A stretch of DNA of 64,000 nt from a virus, in IMG/VR virus record IMGVR_UViG_3300023180_007965, positions 1 through 64,000 of that record. The stretch is one strand, 5' to 3'. Both the position numbers and the translations under genes were made by a program. The notes beneath the pieces were generated by a model, which ran no database searches, was not told the origin of the DNA, and saw nothing but the letters and a program-made list of their open reading frames with translations. How positions within the stretch are numbered: position 1 is the first letter of the stretch; every line of letters starts with the position of its first letter. Positions 1 to 8,138 of this stretch are shown here, one piece after another.

Positions 1-1
1 T

Positions 2-187
2 AAGAGTACACAAAGCTCTGATGGTGCGACACTTTATGTTACAGTATCTCCTTGCTTTGAATGCTCTAAACTTATTATTCAGAGTGGGGTAAAAAGATTA
101 GTGTTTAAGGAGTTATATAGAAAACTCGAATCGCTTAAGTTTTTATTCGACGCTGGAATTGAACTTGTTAGATTAAATAATAAATAG
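2..187 (+). CDS. Deoxycytidylate/cytidine deaminase-like protein, C-terminal end (5' truncated)
   Basis: An open frame runs in from the left edge and stops at TAG 185-187, leaving 61 residues. The visible part reads TLYVTVSPCFECSKLIIQSG, which carries the PCxxC zinc-binding motif of the cytidine/deoxycytidylate deaminase family, followed by the usual helix and a strand (VKRLVFKE). In T4-like phages this enzyme is dCMP deaminase, which makes dUMP for thymidylate synthesis. The HxE half of the active site lies outside the window, so the substrate cannot be decided. It lies directly upstream of the sigma factor gene and is likely co-transcribed with it. Confidence 0.75.
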   Translation, partial: KSTQSSDGATLYVTVSPCFECSKLIIQSGVKRLVFKELYRKLESLKFLFDAGIELVRLNNK

Positions 188-221
188 GAGGTAAAAAAGG
201 AAATTACTGGGGGAATCAAAA

Positions 222-839
222 ATGGCAAAAGAAAAGAATATTCAAGTTTTAGCTGAAAGCTTCATTCAGACTAAAGGAGAGAGGGAATTCCGGCCTCTCT
301 ATGAAAGGGTAAAACCCGGAGTACTAAACCACTGTTATGGAATTCTTAAAGACTTTGAGTTGGCCGAGGATGCTTTCTTAAATGCAATGTCAAAAGTATG
401 GCAGAAGATAGATCAATATGACCGCGAGAGGGGTAACTTTTCTACCTGGTGTTATAATATAGCTAGGAACGAATCTCTTTTACTTCTTAAGAGCAGGAAG
501 CGATATATTTCACAAACTTCTGAAGAGATGGAGTACACTTCGGCGAAAGCTGAGGAAAGAAACCCTTCTTATGATATAGAAGACGACCCTCTCTGGGAAT
601 TTCTTTGTGGAGGAAATGATATTGACGATGTTTATGAACAAGTCATCGATGAGATCAAAGACCTTCCTCTTATCTATCGGGATATTATGATTGATCGTGA
701 GATTAATGGAATGAAATACAAAGATATAGCCGATAAGTATGGAATAAAGAAGAGGTCTATTGCTACAAGAATTAGAAGAGCCCGTACTAAAATCCGAAAG
801 AAAATGGAGGATGCTATGGGAAAATCTGATTTTAAATAA
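222..839 (+). CDS. ECF-like RNA polymerase sigma factor
   Basis: This 205-residue protein has the two-domain layout of extracytoplasmic-function sigma factors. Region 2 lies at about residues 20-95 (leucine-rich helices with FELAEDAFLNAMSKVW and the -10-reading RGNFSTWCYNIARN segment). Region 4 lies at about residues 135-195, with a helix-turn-helix around YKDIADKYGIKKRSIATRIR. It would bind host RNA polymerase core and direct it to a phage promoter class. It is distinct from the gp55-type factor at 8181, so the phage has two candidate sigma factors. The stop codon overlaps the start of the next gene. An AGGAGG sequence at 187-192 is about 30 bases from the ATG, too far to act as its ribosome binding site. 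Its target promoter is unknown. Confidence 0.85.
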   Translation: MAKEKNIQVLAESFIQTKGEREFRPLYERVKPGVLNHCYGILKDFELAEDAFLNAMSKVWQKIDQYDRERGNFSTWCYNIARNESLLLLKSRKRYISQTSEEMEYTSAKAEERNPSYDIEDDPLWEFLCGGNDIDDVYEQVIDEIKDLPLIYRDIMIDREINGMKYKDIADKYGIKKRSIATRIRRARTKIRKKMEDAMGKSDFK

Positions 840-1300
840 TGGGAAGAATACTAGCTATATTTAGGATATTAAAGATCATTAGGGAGTTAAGGGTATACTC
901 CCAATACAGGTCCACTGTAAAGGATGAGAGCATGAACTCTCCCTTTTGGACACGGTTGAGGCTGAGACATGATTGGCTTGGTAGAATTTACACTGTTGTA
1001 AATTTACCGCCGGAGGTAACACAATCTAGGGATTTCCCTGTCGATGCAAGACCTGCCTACGTTTTTGAAGAGATTAAATCGGTAAACGACTACTTAACTA
1101 AGCTAAATTTGCAAGAGATTATTACTCCCGTACTTAAGCCTCTACCTGAAACAAACGGGGATTCCTATTTGGTTATTTATTACTTCTTTTTTAGGCATTT
1201 GTCTTGGCTTTGGATTTTAAGATTTTTATTAGAGGTAACTGCTATTACTTTTGTTTTTTTGAAATTGGAATTAATTATAACTTATTTGGGATTTGCTTAA
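839..1300 (+). CDS. Small membrane-associated protein of unknown function
   Basis: The 153-residue product has a basic amphipathic N-terminus (FRILKIIRELRVYSQYR), a polar middle and a strongly hydrophobic C-terminal segment (about residues 118-150, with several F/L/I/V runs) likely to form one or two membrane helices. No family is recognised. The ATG overlaps the sigma factor's stop, so translation is probably coupled to it, and its own end overlaps the TTG of the nuclease gene. A membrane-bound partner of one of these neighbours is possible, but nothing in the sequence shows it. Confidence 0.7.
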   Translation: MGRILAIFRILKIIRELRVYSQYRSTVKDESMNSPFWTRLRLRHDWLGRIYTVVNLPPEVTQSRDFPVDARPAYVFEEIKSVNDYLTKLNLQEIITPVLKPLPETNGDSYLVIYYFFFRHLSWLWILRFLLEVTAITFVFLKLELIITYLGFA

Positions 1301-2099
1301 TTTAGAGAAGACAAAACAGGATTATCAAAAGAAGCTAGATATTTTTAAGGACTCTAGATTTATTTTTAACGAGTCTGTTCATACATATCATTTTGATGGG
1401 GTCAAATATGATTCTGTTACTACCTTTCTTAAAAAGTTTAAAGTCCCCTTTGATCGTGAGTATTGGGCTAATAGAAAAGCCGATGAAAGAGGTGTAGACG
1501 TTTCTGTTATAAAATCCGAATGGCAAGAAAAAGCGAATGTTGCAAATGCTCTTGGAACCAAGGTTCATAAGTGGATAGAAGATTACTGGACAGGATTGGA
1601 TCCTGAAATGCCAGAAGACCCGGAAGTTAGGAGTAGGGTCGAAAAATTCTTAGTCCTTAGAGATGAAAGATTTACAGACCTTGTGCCACTGGAGTCTGAG
1701 TTAAAGGTATTTTCGAAAAAATGGAGATTAGCTGGAACCGTGGATCAACCCTTTCTTATGTGGGACAAGAAAGAAAATAAGCTTTTGTTCCTCATCGGTG
1801 ATTGGAAGACCAATAAGGAATTTAAGGACGATAATCATCCAAAGGGTAGATTCAAAAAACTTTTGCATCCTTTCGTGGATCTTTATGAGAATTCTCATAA
1901 TGAATATTCCATACAAATTAGCCTGTATAGGCTAATAATAGAGGAAGAAACCGGATTAGAAACCCATGGAGGTTTCCTTTGCCACATTGGGCCTCAAGAC
2001 AAACCTAAACTATATCCTGTAAAAGACTTACGAGAAAGACTTAAGATATATTTGCAACATAATCGGGAAGAATTCGATGTTTTCGATATCTCCGAGTGA
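1293..2099 (+). CDS. PD-(D/E)XK (RecB/Cas4-like) nuclease
   Basis: The 268-residue protein carries the signature residues of the PD-(D/E)XK nuclease superfamily, RecB branch: His92 in VHKWIEDY, acidic E134/E136, Asp151 in GTVDQPF, Asp170-x-Lys172 in IGDWKTNK, and a QxxxY motif (Gln208, Tyr212). Related single-domain exonucleases are common in T4-like marine phages. Recombination, end processing or host DNA breakdown are plausible roles, but the substrate is not shown. Translation appears to start at TTG 1293, overlapping the previous gene by 8 bases; no ATG lies close by in frame. There is no sign of truncation. Confidence 0.8.
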   Translation: MLNLEKTKQDYQKKLDIFKDSRFIFNESVHTYHFDGVKYDSVTTFLKKFKVPFDREYWANRKADERGVDVSVIKSEWQEKANVANALGTKVHKWIEDYWTGLDPEMPEDPEVRSRVEKFLVLRDERFTDLVPLESELKVFSKKWRLAGTVDQPFLMWDKKENKLLFLIGDWKTNKEFKDDNHPKGRFKKLLHPFVDLYENSHNEYSIQISLYRLIIEEETGLETHGGFLCHIGPQDKPKLYPVKDLRERLKIYLQHNREEFDVFDISE

Positions 2100-2140
2100 A
2101 ACATTACTGTTTAAATAACTAAAAAATAAAAAGAAATCAA

Positions 2141-2662
2141 ATGGCAAAGTCAAAAAAACAAACACAGCCAAAAGTAGTAGAACTAGATGCTGACCAACTT
2201 GCAGATTCAGTGGGTGAAGAAGCTCTTTCTCGTTTAAATGAGGGAAGGATTAAAGCTGCTGAGGAAAACCTAGAAAATGCAAAAAAGAGAGTAGCTACCA
2301 AAGTTTATGCAGTCCAGTTTGAATCAATGGATCACATAGATAGATTTATCAGTTTTATGGAAAATGAGGCAGAATGGAAAGAAAAGGAGTCTCTTGGCGT
2401 TATTGAAATTTGTAAGGTTTTGGATAATCTAAAATCTGATGGCATTAAGAACAATATACTTTACTTACAAGCTTTGCCTTTAGAAGCAAGTCACTATTTT
2501 ATATCTAAGCAAAGTGGTAAAGGACTTAAAGAAGCTAAGGAATTTATTTCCCTTTTGAAGCCTTTTGAACAAGGCCTGGAATCTGCAAAAGCTGATGCAA
2601 GAGAGATTCAGGATTTAGAAAAAGAACTCGCCGCAGCTCAACAGGGGCTTGAATTAGCCTAG
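2141..2662 (+). CDS. Hypothetical coiled-coil protein
   Basis: The 173-residue protein is charged and mostly helical. It has a lysine-rich N-terminus, a helical region around residues 30-50 (EEALSRLNEGRIKAAEENLE), a compact middle section and an Ala/Glu/Lys-rich C-terminal helix (about 148-173) likely to form a coiled coil. No family is recognised. It stands alone between the nuclease gene and a strong terminator at 2689-2721, so it closes the first transcription unit. An abundant structural or nucleic-acid-associated role is possible but unproven. Confidence 0.7.
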   Translation: MAKSKKQTQPKVVELDADQLADSVGEEALSRLNEGRIKAAEENLENAKKRVATKVYAVQFESMDHIDRFISFMENEAEWKEKESLGVIEICKVLDNLKSDGIKNNILYLQALPLEASHYFISKQSGKGLKEAKEFISLLKPFEQGLESAKADAREIQDLEKELAAAQQGLELA

Positions 2663-2688
2663 AGCACACTATACAAAACCATTATATA

Positions 2689-2721
2689 AAATAGGCCTTG
2701 AGTGATCTAGGCCTATTTTTT
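2689..2721 (+). terminator. Rho-independent terminator
   Basis: AATAGGCCT pairs perfectly with AGGCCTATT across a 10-base loop and is followed by a T-run. It ends the unit closing with the coiled-coil protein and precedes the late-type promoter at 2743. Confidence 0.85.
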
Positions 2722-2742
2722 AGTGTATATGGATTTGGGTTA

Positions 2743-2750
2743 GATATATA
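2743..2750 (+). promoter_or_regulatory. Candidate late promoter (GATATATA)
   Basis: GATATATAG lies 25 bases before the ATG at 2775 and just after a terminator. It belongs to the recurrent GATATATA family in this window, which resembles the T4 late -10 box TATAAATA. Confidence 0.6.
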
Positions 2751-2774
2751 GTAAAACTAAAATTGTAAATAATC

Positions 2775-3068
2775 ATGGTACAAAAGATTAAAGACAACTT
2801 CCAATTCATAGTATTAGGATTTCTAGTATTGGTTTTTTTCAGACAGTGCGGGGTAAACAGAGACATCGACCGTATTGAAAAGGAGCTCAAAGCATCCAAC
2901 ACAGAATTAAATACCAAACTTGACTCGATCAACACACTTACAAAGGCTGAGATCAGGCATGAGATGAATCAGGTAATGTTTCAGTTCCTTATTTATGAGG
3001 ACGATTTTGATAAGAAGAGAATTTCACTTTCTGAGATTAAAAATAAGATAGAAGAGAGTGAAGAGTAA
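2775..3068 (+). CDS. Small single-pass membrane protein with coiled coil
   Basis: The 97-residue product has one hydrophobic segment near the N-terminus (about residues 10-23, FQFIVLGFLVLVFF) preceded by positive charges. A helical, charged tail follows (about 30-97) that looks coiled-coil. A cysteine follows the membrane segment. It is the first gene after a terminator and late-type promoter, so it is probably expressed late. The layout resembles small phage inner-membrane proteins such as spanin or holin components, but no specific match is recognised and the lysis idea is speculative. Its end overlaps the GTG of the next gene by 11 bases. Confidence 0.65.
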   Translation: MVQKIKDNFQFIVLGFLVLVFFRQCGVNRDIDRIEKELKASNTELNTKLDSINTLTKAEIRHEMNQVMFQFLIYEDDFDKKRISLSEIKNKIEESEE

Positions 3069-3846
3069 ATCAAAATTGGTAAGCGGGTTTATCATAACTA
3101 CTTTTGTGTCTCTGTACCTTATGGTGTCTGTGATATCCACTATCCACGTTATCGACTTCTTTAAGCTTTCCAATCCTACTTGGTTAGCAATTTCGTTAGC
3201 TATTGCATTTGAGGTTGGTGCTGCAGCTTCCCTTGCTTCTTTGATTGCAATGGAGAAGATGAACAAATCCCTTGTATGGTTCCTATTCATACTTTTAACA
3301 GCAATGCAGGCTATGGGGAACACGTACTATGCATTTGTTAACCTTGGTGATTATAGTTCATGGTCTGAGCTATTTGGCTTGATTGAGGAGGAGAGAGTTT
3401 TCCAAAAGAGAGTGCTTTCAATTGTTTCTGGTGCTATTTTACCTATCGTAGCACTTGGCTTTATCAAGTCACTGGTTGACTATATTAAACCAGAGGAAGT
3501 TGAAATAGATGGTGGTGCATCGGATGATTCTTGGAATTCATCAGTTGACACCGGGTTGGATGATGCTGATGATATAAGCGAACCTCTAATTTATGATTCT
3601 TCTTTAGATATGATTAAACCTGATGTTATGTCTTCACCTGTCTATGAAGAAGCACCTCAAGATGATTTCTATGGAGCACAAGCTATCGAAAAAGAAATTG
3701 TGGAAGAACATGCGGAGGTTAAAAATTCAATTATGGAGGATAACGTTGAGGTAGTTAATGTAAATGCGAACAAAATAAACCCGCGTATTAGACCTAAAGT
3801 GGTAGAAATGCCGGAAAATCCCGACATAAACCCTACAAGACTTTAA
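3058..3846 (+). CDS. Four-helix membrane protein with acidic cytoplasmic tail
   Basis: The 262-residue protein starts at GTG 3058, overlapping the previous gene. Four hydrophobic segments are visible at about residues 8-33, 42-66, 71-92 and 118-138. They are followed by a long acidic, low-complexity tail (about 145-262) rich in Asp, Glu and Val that ends with a basic patch. The membrane part includes a small-residue-rich helix (EVGAAASLASLIAM). No family is recognised. It sits between a small membrane protein and two virion-like proteins. A membrane remodelling, superinfection or holin-like role could be imagined, but the sequence does not distinguish between them. Confidence 0.65.
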   Translation: MKSKSKLVSGFIITTFVSLYLMVSVISTIHVIDFFKLSNPTWLAISLAIAFEVGAAASLASLIAMEKMNKSLVWFLFILLTAMQAMGNTYYAFVNLGDYSSWSELFGLIEEERVFQKRVLSIVSGAILPIVALGFIKSLVDYIKPEEVEIDGGASDDSWNSSVDTGLDDADDISEPLIYDSSLDMIKPDVMSSPVYEEAPQDDFYGAQAIEKEIVEEHAEVKNSIMEDNVEVVNVNANKINPRIRPKVVEMPENPDINPTRL

Positions 3847-3847
3847 G

Positions 3848-4522
3848 ATGAGTGCAAATATAGGTGACAATTTAGAAATCTTCGGGGGTGGATCTAGTAA
3901 AGGTGGAACTGGATCAGGCACTCCTTTCGGCTATGGCGATAGTAACCCAGCATTAACGACAGGTCAGTCTGGTCCTTTTGATACTAGATATACGTTAATT
4001 GCTAACACTCCTGGGTCTATGAGAAGAGTAAATCTTACCTTCTCAAACTATAACGATCCACACGAGGTAAGGATATTTCAGACTTCGATGAATGTTACCT
4101 ATCAAGCAGATATAGATGAAAAATTAGATCTTTCTGAATATTTTCACCCTTTACAGTCATTTTCAGGATACCAGAGACAATCTTTTGTGATCTCCCCTGA
4201 CACCTCTATTAATTTGGATCCTGGGGATTTTGACACTACTCTGGGTGAAGTAAGTCTTGTTATGGCAAGAGCTCATTATTATGCTGATGCTGAGGAAGAC
4301 CAAAGACTTCTCTACTGGCATTATAACAGTGGATTAAGATACATTATGTCTGATATGATGATGCTTACAGGCCAAGTTAAACCTGATGCTTCCTGGAAGG
4401 GGTGGCAAACTCTGCCTGATATGGATGACCAGGTTGGATATACTGGGGCAGCTACTGGTGGATTTGTATTTTCAAATCCTACTGAATATCCGGTTAAACT
4501 TACAATATTAACAGCAAGCTAA
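3848..4522 (+). CDS. Putative virion protein, paralogue of the next gene
   Basis: The 224-residue protein opens with a Gly/Ser-rich flexible stretch (about residues 10-45) and then looks beta-rich. Its last 75 residues align by eye with the end of the protein at 4522. Both have a YW-x-Y start, an (L/M)M(I/M)LTG segment, a GW, and a terminal F(V/T)FSNP followed by VKL-x-I. This marks them as paralogues or as sharing a C-terminal domain. The composition fits a capsid decoration, neck or fibre-associated protein, but no named family is recognised. The stop codon overlaps the next ATG. Confidence 0.6.
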   Translation: MSANIGDNLEIFGGGSSKGGTGSGTPFGYGDSNPALTTGQSGPFDTRYTLIANTPGSMRRVNLTFSNYNDPHEVRIFQTSMNVTYQADIDEKLDLSEYFHPLQSFSGYQRQSFVISPDTSINLDPGDFDTTLGEVSLVMARAHYYADAEEDQRLLYWHYNSGLRYIMSDMMMLTGQVKPDASWKGWQTLPDMDDQVGYTGAATGGFVFSNPTEYPVKLTILTAS

Positions 4523-5067
4523 TGGCAACAAGACCTATTATATGTCCACCTCAGCCTATTGAGGGATTTCTTTTTAGAAAGGATAAGTTTGTTCTGGAGG
4601 AGGATTACAATATCACCAATTTTTTTGACTTTAGTGACTTACGGGATGAGGTAATTTCCTATTCAAGACTAAAAGTAACCCTTAAAAGGAATAAAAGTGT
4701 AAAGATAAGTCAAACTGACATTGGGGACTCTAACGGATTTGTTAAATGGATAGCAGTTAAGGTAAAGTACCCAGCTCCTAGAAATCCGATTCTTTATGGA
4801 TCCCAGACACCTATTATACCGGGAGTCCCAACTCCAACAAACGGTACCCCTCAAGTCAAGAAATACATCTATTGGACATATAGAGGAAATACATATAATG
4901 TCGGGGAACTAATGATTCTAACTGGTGGAAAGTTAGGGTCAACAGATTCCGAAAAAACCGGATGGAACCTCAGTGAGGATTTCCTGCCGTATGAAGACGG
5001 AGGAATTACGTTCAGCAACCCTCACACTGACATTGACGTAAAGCTTGAAATTATTATAGCAAGATAA
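4522..5067 (+). CDS. Putative virion protein, paralogue of the previous gene
   Basis: The 181-residue product shares its C-terminal region with the upstream protein (YW-x-Y, ELMILTG, GW, ITFSNP, VKLEI in the same order), while the N-terminal halves differ. The protein is beta-strand-rich, with a proline-rich linker around residues 86-112. The ATG overlaps the previous stop, so the two are translated together. A pair of adjacent proteins with a common terminal domain suggests they assemble on the same structure, for example as two versions of a decoration or fibre attachment. The function is not recognised. Confidence 0.6.
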   Translation: MATRPIICPPQPIEGFLFRKDKFVLEEDYNITNFFDFSDLRDEVISYSRLKVTLKRNKSVKISQTDIGDSNGFVKWIAVKVKYPAPRNPILYGSQTPIIPGVPTPTNGTPQVKKYIYWTYRGNTYNVGELMILTGGKLGSTDSEKTGWNLSEDFLPYEDGGITFSNPHTDIDVKLEIIIAR

Positions 5068-5116
5068 GTTTTTCCAAAAAATATGATTTGGAAGAATATA
5101 TAATGGAAAAGTTTCA

Positions 5117-5134
5117 ATATCACAGGTGTGATAT
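5117..5134 (+). promoter_or_regulatory. Perfect 8+2+8 palindrome, operator-like
   Basis: ATATCACA-GG-TGTGATAT is a perfect inverted repeat whose right arm overlaps the GATATATA promoter element at 5130. The position fits a repressor or activator site controlling the long acidic protein gene. Confidence 0.5.
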
Positions 5135-5137
5135 ATA
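5130..5137 (+). promoter_or_regulatory. Candidate late promoter (GATATATA)
   Basis: GATATATAG lies 23 bases before the ATG at 5161 and overlaps a perfect palindrome. Its presence supports ATG 5161, rather than the in-frame GTG at 5128 inside the promoter, as the start of the next gene. Confidence 0.6.
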
Positions 5138-5160
5138 GAAAGCAAAAAAACACAAGTAGA

Positions 5161-7953
5161 ATGGACTTACTTAATCAATTAAAAACTCTTAGGGAAACAA
5201 CCACTAACCCTGAAGTTAGATCGATTTGCGAATCCCACATTAATAAAATACAAAATGGGGAATCTGTAAATGAATCCGCAATCCTTGAATCTGTTGACCA
5301 GGTAGTAAAGGAAAGTGAAGGCGAAACCGCTGCAAATCCTATCGAAATGCTAAGACAGCAAGAAATAGAAAGATCTAAATCAGCAGCTCAAAAACTAATG
5401 GAATCTTGGGGTGGTATTGGATCTAATACCTCTAAAAATTCTGGATCTTATGTAGATGGTAAGAAAGATGATTCTGTTGAAGTTACTAATATTTCTGAGA
5501 GTCTTAAGGAGGTGGCAGAAAAGGATCCTTCAGCTAAAGCATTCATTGATTCACAGGCAGTTAATAATCTTGGTGTATACGAGTCTATTCTATCTTTGAA
5601 AGGCACTGGCATTTACGAGCATCCGAATGTAAAAATCCTTTGCGAGAAATTTACTCATCTTTTAAAGAACAATAATACCCCTGAATTTTTATTAGCTGAG
5701 GCATTTGTCCAGGAGCTACAAAACTTCAACTGGGATAACAAAGTAAAATCAGCAGTAGAGACAATTAAGGAAAACGTCGCTTCGCTAAGACCTGAGATTG
5801 AGGTTTCAAAGGCTTTATATTCTATTGAAAAGAACGCTGGTGCTGATTTCTATTCTCCAGTAACAGAATCTCTGAATAAGTGGTTGATATCAGAGAATAA
5901 GTCCGTTTCACTTTTGTCCAAAGAGATCTCGAGATGGTCTTTTAACCCGACGGTAAGAAATCTTGTTAATACGCTTTCTTTAATGGAATCCTCAGAGTCT
6001 AAGCTAAGTATACCGGTTAACAATGGTAATTCTTCTGTGAGGAAAGTTTATTCTCCAGTACACGTTTCTGGTGGTAAGACAGTATTTACTATTGGTAGTA
6101 ATGTATTTGAAGGTAATTCTGAGGGAATCAAGAGACTCTCGAATGTTGAATACTCTGCTCTGCCAGAGTCATTTAAAACTTTGTTAGGGTCATTTTACTC
6201 TCCGATGGTTAAAATTAACGAAAGTGGACTAAGTTTCTATGTTGGAAACAGCAGCTTCAAGATTGTGGAAGAGTCTGACTCTGTATCAATCTATTCTAAA
6301 GAGAATAAGATTAACTTTAGTGACACAACTCAATTGGCAAAGCAGATAGCATTAGAAATATCTGGAAGCTTGGGAGTTAATGAGTCGAAAGCAGTTTCTG
6401 ACATCATTAATCTTTATGAAAACTTCTCAAATGTTGTTGAGCTTGATTTTGCTAAAAGGTTAGAATCTAAAGTTTTCGAAGGTGTATCAGTAAACTTGAT
6501 TAAATGGAACTCAAACCTTTATCTTAACAGGATCAACGAAGGAATGAACGAGAATTCTTTATTCCAAGTAAATGGTACGCAAGCTACTTCAATGGTTAAG
6601 GATCTTATGAAATATGATATTTCTGAAGGATTAACTGAATTCTTGGACGGTGAGAATAGAATTAAGTCAATTATGCTTAATGATAGAAAGCAAATTATTG
6701 ACAATATCGCTATTGTAGAAAATGAGATCAATAAGATCTCACAAGCAATGGCTACCAACCCACTTTACGAAAACTCTAAGGAAATGGCAAGAGCCAAGCA
6801 TATGCTTGAGCAGGAGCTATCTTCGCTTAGGAAAAAATGGTCGGCTGTTAACGAGGAGATCGAAAAAATAGAATCTTCTTCTGTTGAAATGGAGGATTTA
6901 AACGAGGATCAAAAATTCACCGTTGGTGATTACGTAAAGGTAAAGGAGTCCGGAAATACAGGAAAGATTATTTCTATGGATAGTACGTCAGGTTCTTACA
7001 CTGTACTAATGGATAACGGAAGAACCGGTGATTTCAGAATGGATGAAATCGTTGACATTGAGGAAGCTCTAAAATCTGCTGGTGAAGAAAATCAGGAAGC
7101 TGATGAAACTCAAGAGGAGGTTAAAGAGAACGAAACACCGATAGAAACTGCTGAAGAAAATACAGAGGATGCTTTGGAAGAGTCTTCTCAGGATATGGCA
7201 GTAGCTCCGGAGAACAAAACAGCATCTGAAAAGGATAAAACTCCAGCTTCTACACTAAAGGCAAATACTTCTGAAGCACCTGCAGCTAAGGATCAAGATG
7301 AAGCTGGTAAAAAAGATATCGAGAAAGAAGACCACGCTAATTTAGAAGAAGCTCCTGAAGGAAGCGAAAAGGAAACTGATTATAGCGTTAAGCTTAAGGA
7401 TTCTTTGGTTGATAAGATTGGGTATAACGTAAATGAAAATACAGAGGAAGTGGAGTCATCAGATAACGAAATGGCTACAGCTCCTTCCGAAGGAAATTCG
7501 GAGTTGTCTGAAAGAGATGTTGAAAACACAGATCAGCAATTAGCAGAAGCACCGGGTGGAAGATCTCATGCGGATTATGAGGTAAAATCAGTTAAAGCTG
7601 AAGAGTCAAATCCTGACATGGTAAAAACAGACTCAGACATGGCATCTGCTCCTGGAGATGGTACTGACAAGGAATTACATCACGAAGTTGGCGATGAGAT
7701 GGGATATAACCTTGATGAGGCTGATGATATGGAAAAAACAGATCAGCAATTATCAGTTGCCCCTGGTGGTGAGCACAAAGCAGAATATGATGTTGAAGTT
7801 GCCAAGGCAGAAAAAGCAGCAGCCGATATCATGAAAACTAACCAGGAATTAGCAGAAGCACCAGCAGCTGGTACTGAAGCAGAAACTGATTTAGAAGTTA
7901 ACCCAGAAATGGGATATAACATTGACGAAAGCGAGGAGTCAAAAAAAAACTAA
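5161..7953 (+). CDS. Long acidic virion-like protein with KOW-like domain and C-terminal AP repeats
   Basis: ATG 5161 gives 930 residues. An in-frame GTG at 5128 lies inside the promoter element and is rejected. Roughly the first 560 residues are serine/asparagine-rich with helical and strand segments. A small SH3/KOW-like barrel follows at about residues 584-635 (FTVGDYVKVKESGNTGKI). The last ~280 residues are very acidic and repetitive. Short units such as QQLAEAPGG, DMASAPGDG and QQLSVAPGG recur, alternating with MGYN(L/I)DE. The zero frame ends at TAA 7951-7953 immediately after an A AAA AAC heptamer, and the -1 frame continues with another SVAPDG unit. Size and position near head genes suggest a virion component. 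No family is recognised. Confidence 0.6.
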   Translation: MDLLNQLKTLRETTTNPEVRSICESHINKIQNGESVNESAILESVDQVVKESEGETAANPIEMLRQQEIERSKSAAQKLMESWGGIGSNTSKNSGSYVDGKKDDSVEVTNISESLKEVAEKDPSAKAFIDSQAVNNLGVYESILSLKGTGIYEHPNVKILCEKFTHLLKNNNTPEFLLAEAFVQELQNFNWDNKVKSAVETIKENVASLRPEIEVSKALYSIEKNAGADFYSPVTESLNKWLISENKSVSLLSKEISRWSFNPTVRNLVNTLSLMESSESKLSIPVNNGNSSVRKVYSPVHVSGGKTVFTIGSNVFEGNSEGIKRLSNVEYSALPESFKTLLGSFYSPMVKINESGLSFYVGNSSFKIVEESDSVSIYSKENKINFSDTTQLAKQIALEISGSLGVNESKAVSDIINLYENFSNVVELDFAKRLESKVFEGVSVNLIKWNSNLYLNRINEGMNENSLFQVNGTQATSMVKDLMKYDISEGLTEFLDGENRIKSIMLNDRKQIIDNIAIVENEINKISQAMATNPLYENSKEMARAKHMLEQELSSLRKKWSAVNEEIEKIESSSVEMEDLNEDQKFTVGDYVKVKESGNTGKIISMDSTSGSYTVLMDNGRTGDFRMDEIVDIEEALKSAGEENQEADETQEEVKENETPIETAEENTEDALEESSQDMAVAPENKTASEKDKTPASTLKANTSEAPAAKDQDEAGKKDIEKEDHANLEEAPEGSEKETDYSVKLKDSLVDKIGYNVNENTEEVESSDNEMATAPSEGNSELSERDVENTDQQLAEAPGGRSHADYEVKSVKAEESNPDMVKTDSDMASAPGDGTDKELHHEVGDEMGYNLDEADDMEKTDQQLSVAPGGEHKAEYDVEVAKAEKAAADIMKTNQELAEAPAAGTEAETDLEVNPEMGYNIDESEESKKN
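7941..7950 (+). other. Slippery site for -1 ribosomal frameshifting at a stop codon
   Basis: Nine A residues followed by C give the heptamer A AAA AAC (7944-7950) in the zero frame, directly before TAA. A tRNA slip of one base back continues into an open frame to 8129. A perfect 7-bp hairpin (TTGCTCC/GGAGCAA, 7981-8003) follows after 30 bases, farther than the usual spacer. A length error or recent mutation in the homopolymer is the alternative. Confidence 0.6.
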
Positions 7954-8129
7954 GAAAAATACTTAGTAAAGTTTGGTCTTTTGCTCCTACGGGAGAGGAG
8001 CAATCTGAATCTCCAGAGCCTTTCGTCGATAATATCGAAGATAAAATGAGCGTCGCCCCAGATGGAAAGGAACCTACTGGGGACACGCTCATTTCTTCTG
8101 AAGATGGTACCGAAGAGGATAAGGCTTAG
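7950..8129 (+). CDS. -1 frame extension of the acidic repeat protein
   Basis: After a -1 slip on A AAA AAC the frame reads on from CTA 7950 through 59 codons to TAG 8127-8129. The new residues begin with a basic stretch (LRKILSKVWSFAP). They then return to the acidic style of the parent, including MSVAPDGKEPTGD, which matches the parent's MASAPGDG and LSVAPGG repeats. Continued repeat content and composition argue that this frame is translated. It has no convincing start codon of its own near its beginning; an internal ATG at about 8046 would give only a fragment. It fills what would otherwise be a 227-base gap before the gp55 gene. Confidence 0.6.
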   Translation, partial: LRKILSKVWSFAPTGEEQSESPEPFVDNIEDKMSVAPDGKEPTGDTLISSEDGTEEDKA

Positions 8130-8138
8130 GTCGAAACT

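Noticed and set aside
187-192. AGGAGG as Shine-Dalgarno sequence of the ECF-like sigma gene
   Set aside because: It overlaps the previous stop and lies about 30 bases from the ATG, and no closer in-frame start codon exists.
5128-5160. Upstream GTG start for the long acidic protein
   Set aside because: It falls inside the GATATATA promoter and palindrome, so a transcript from that promoter would not contain it; ATG 5161 is used.
7981-8003. Hairpin TTGCTCC/GGAGCAA as a terminator after the acidic protein
   Set aside because: It has no following T-run and lies inside the open -1 frame extension.
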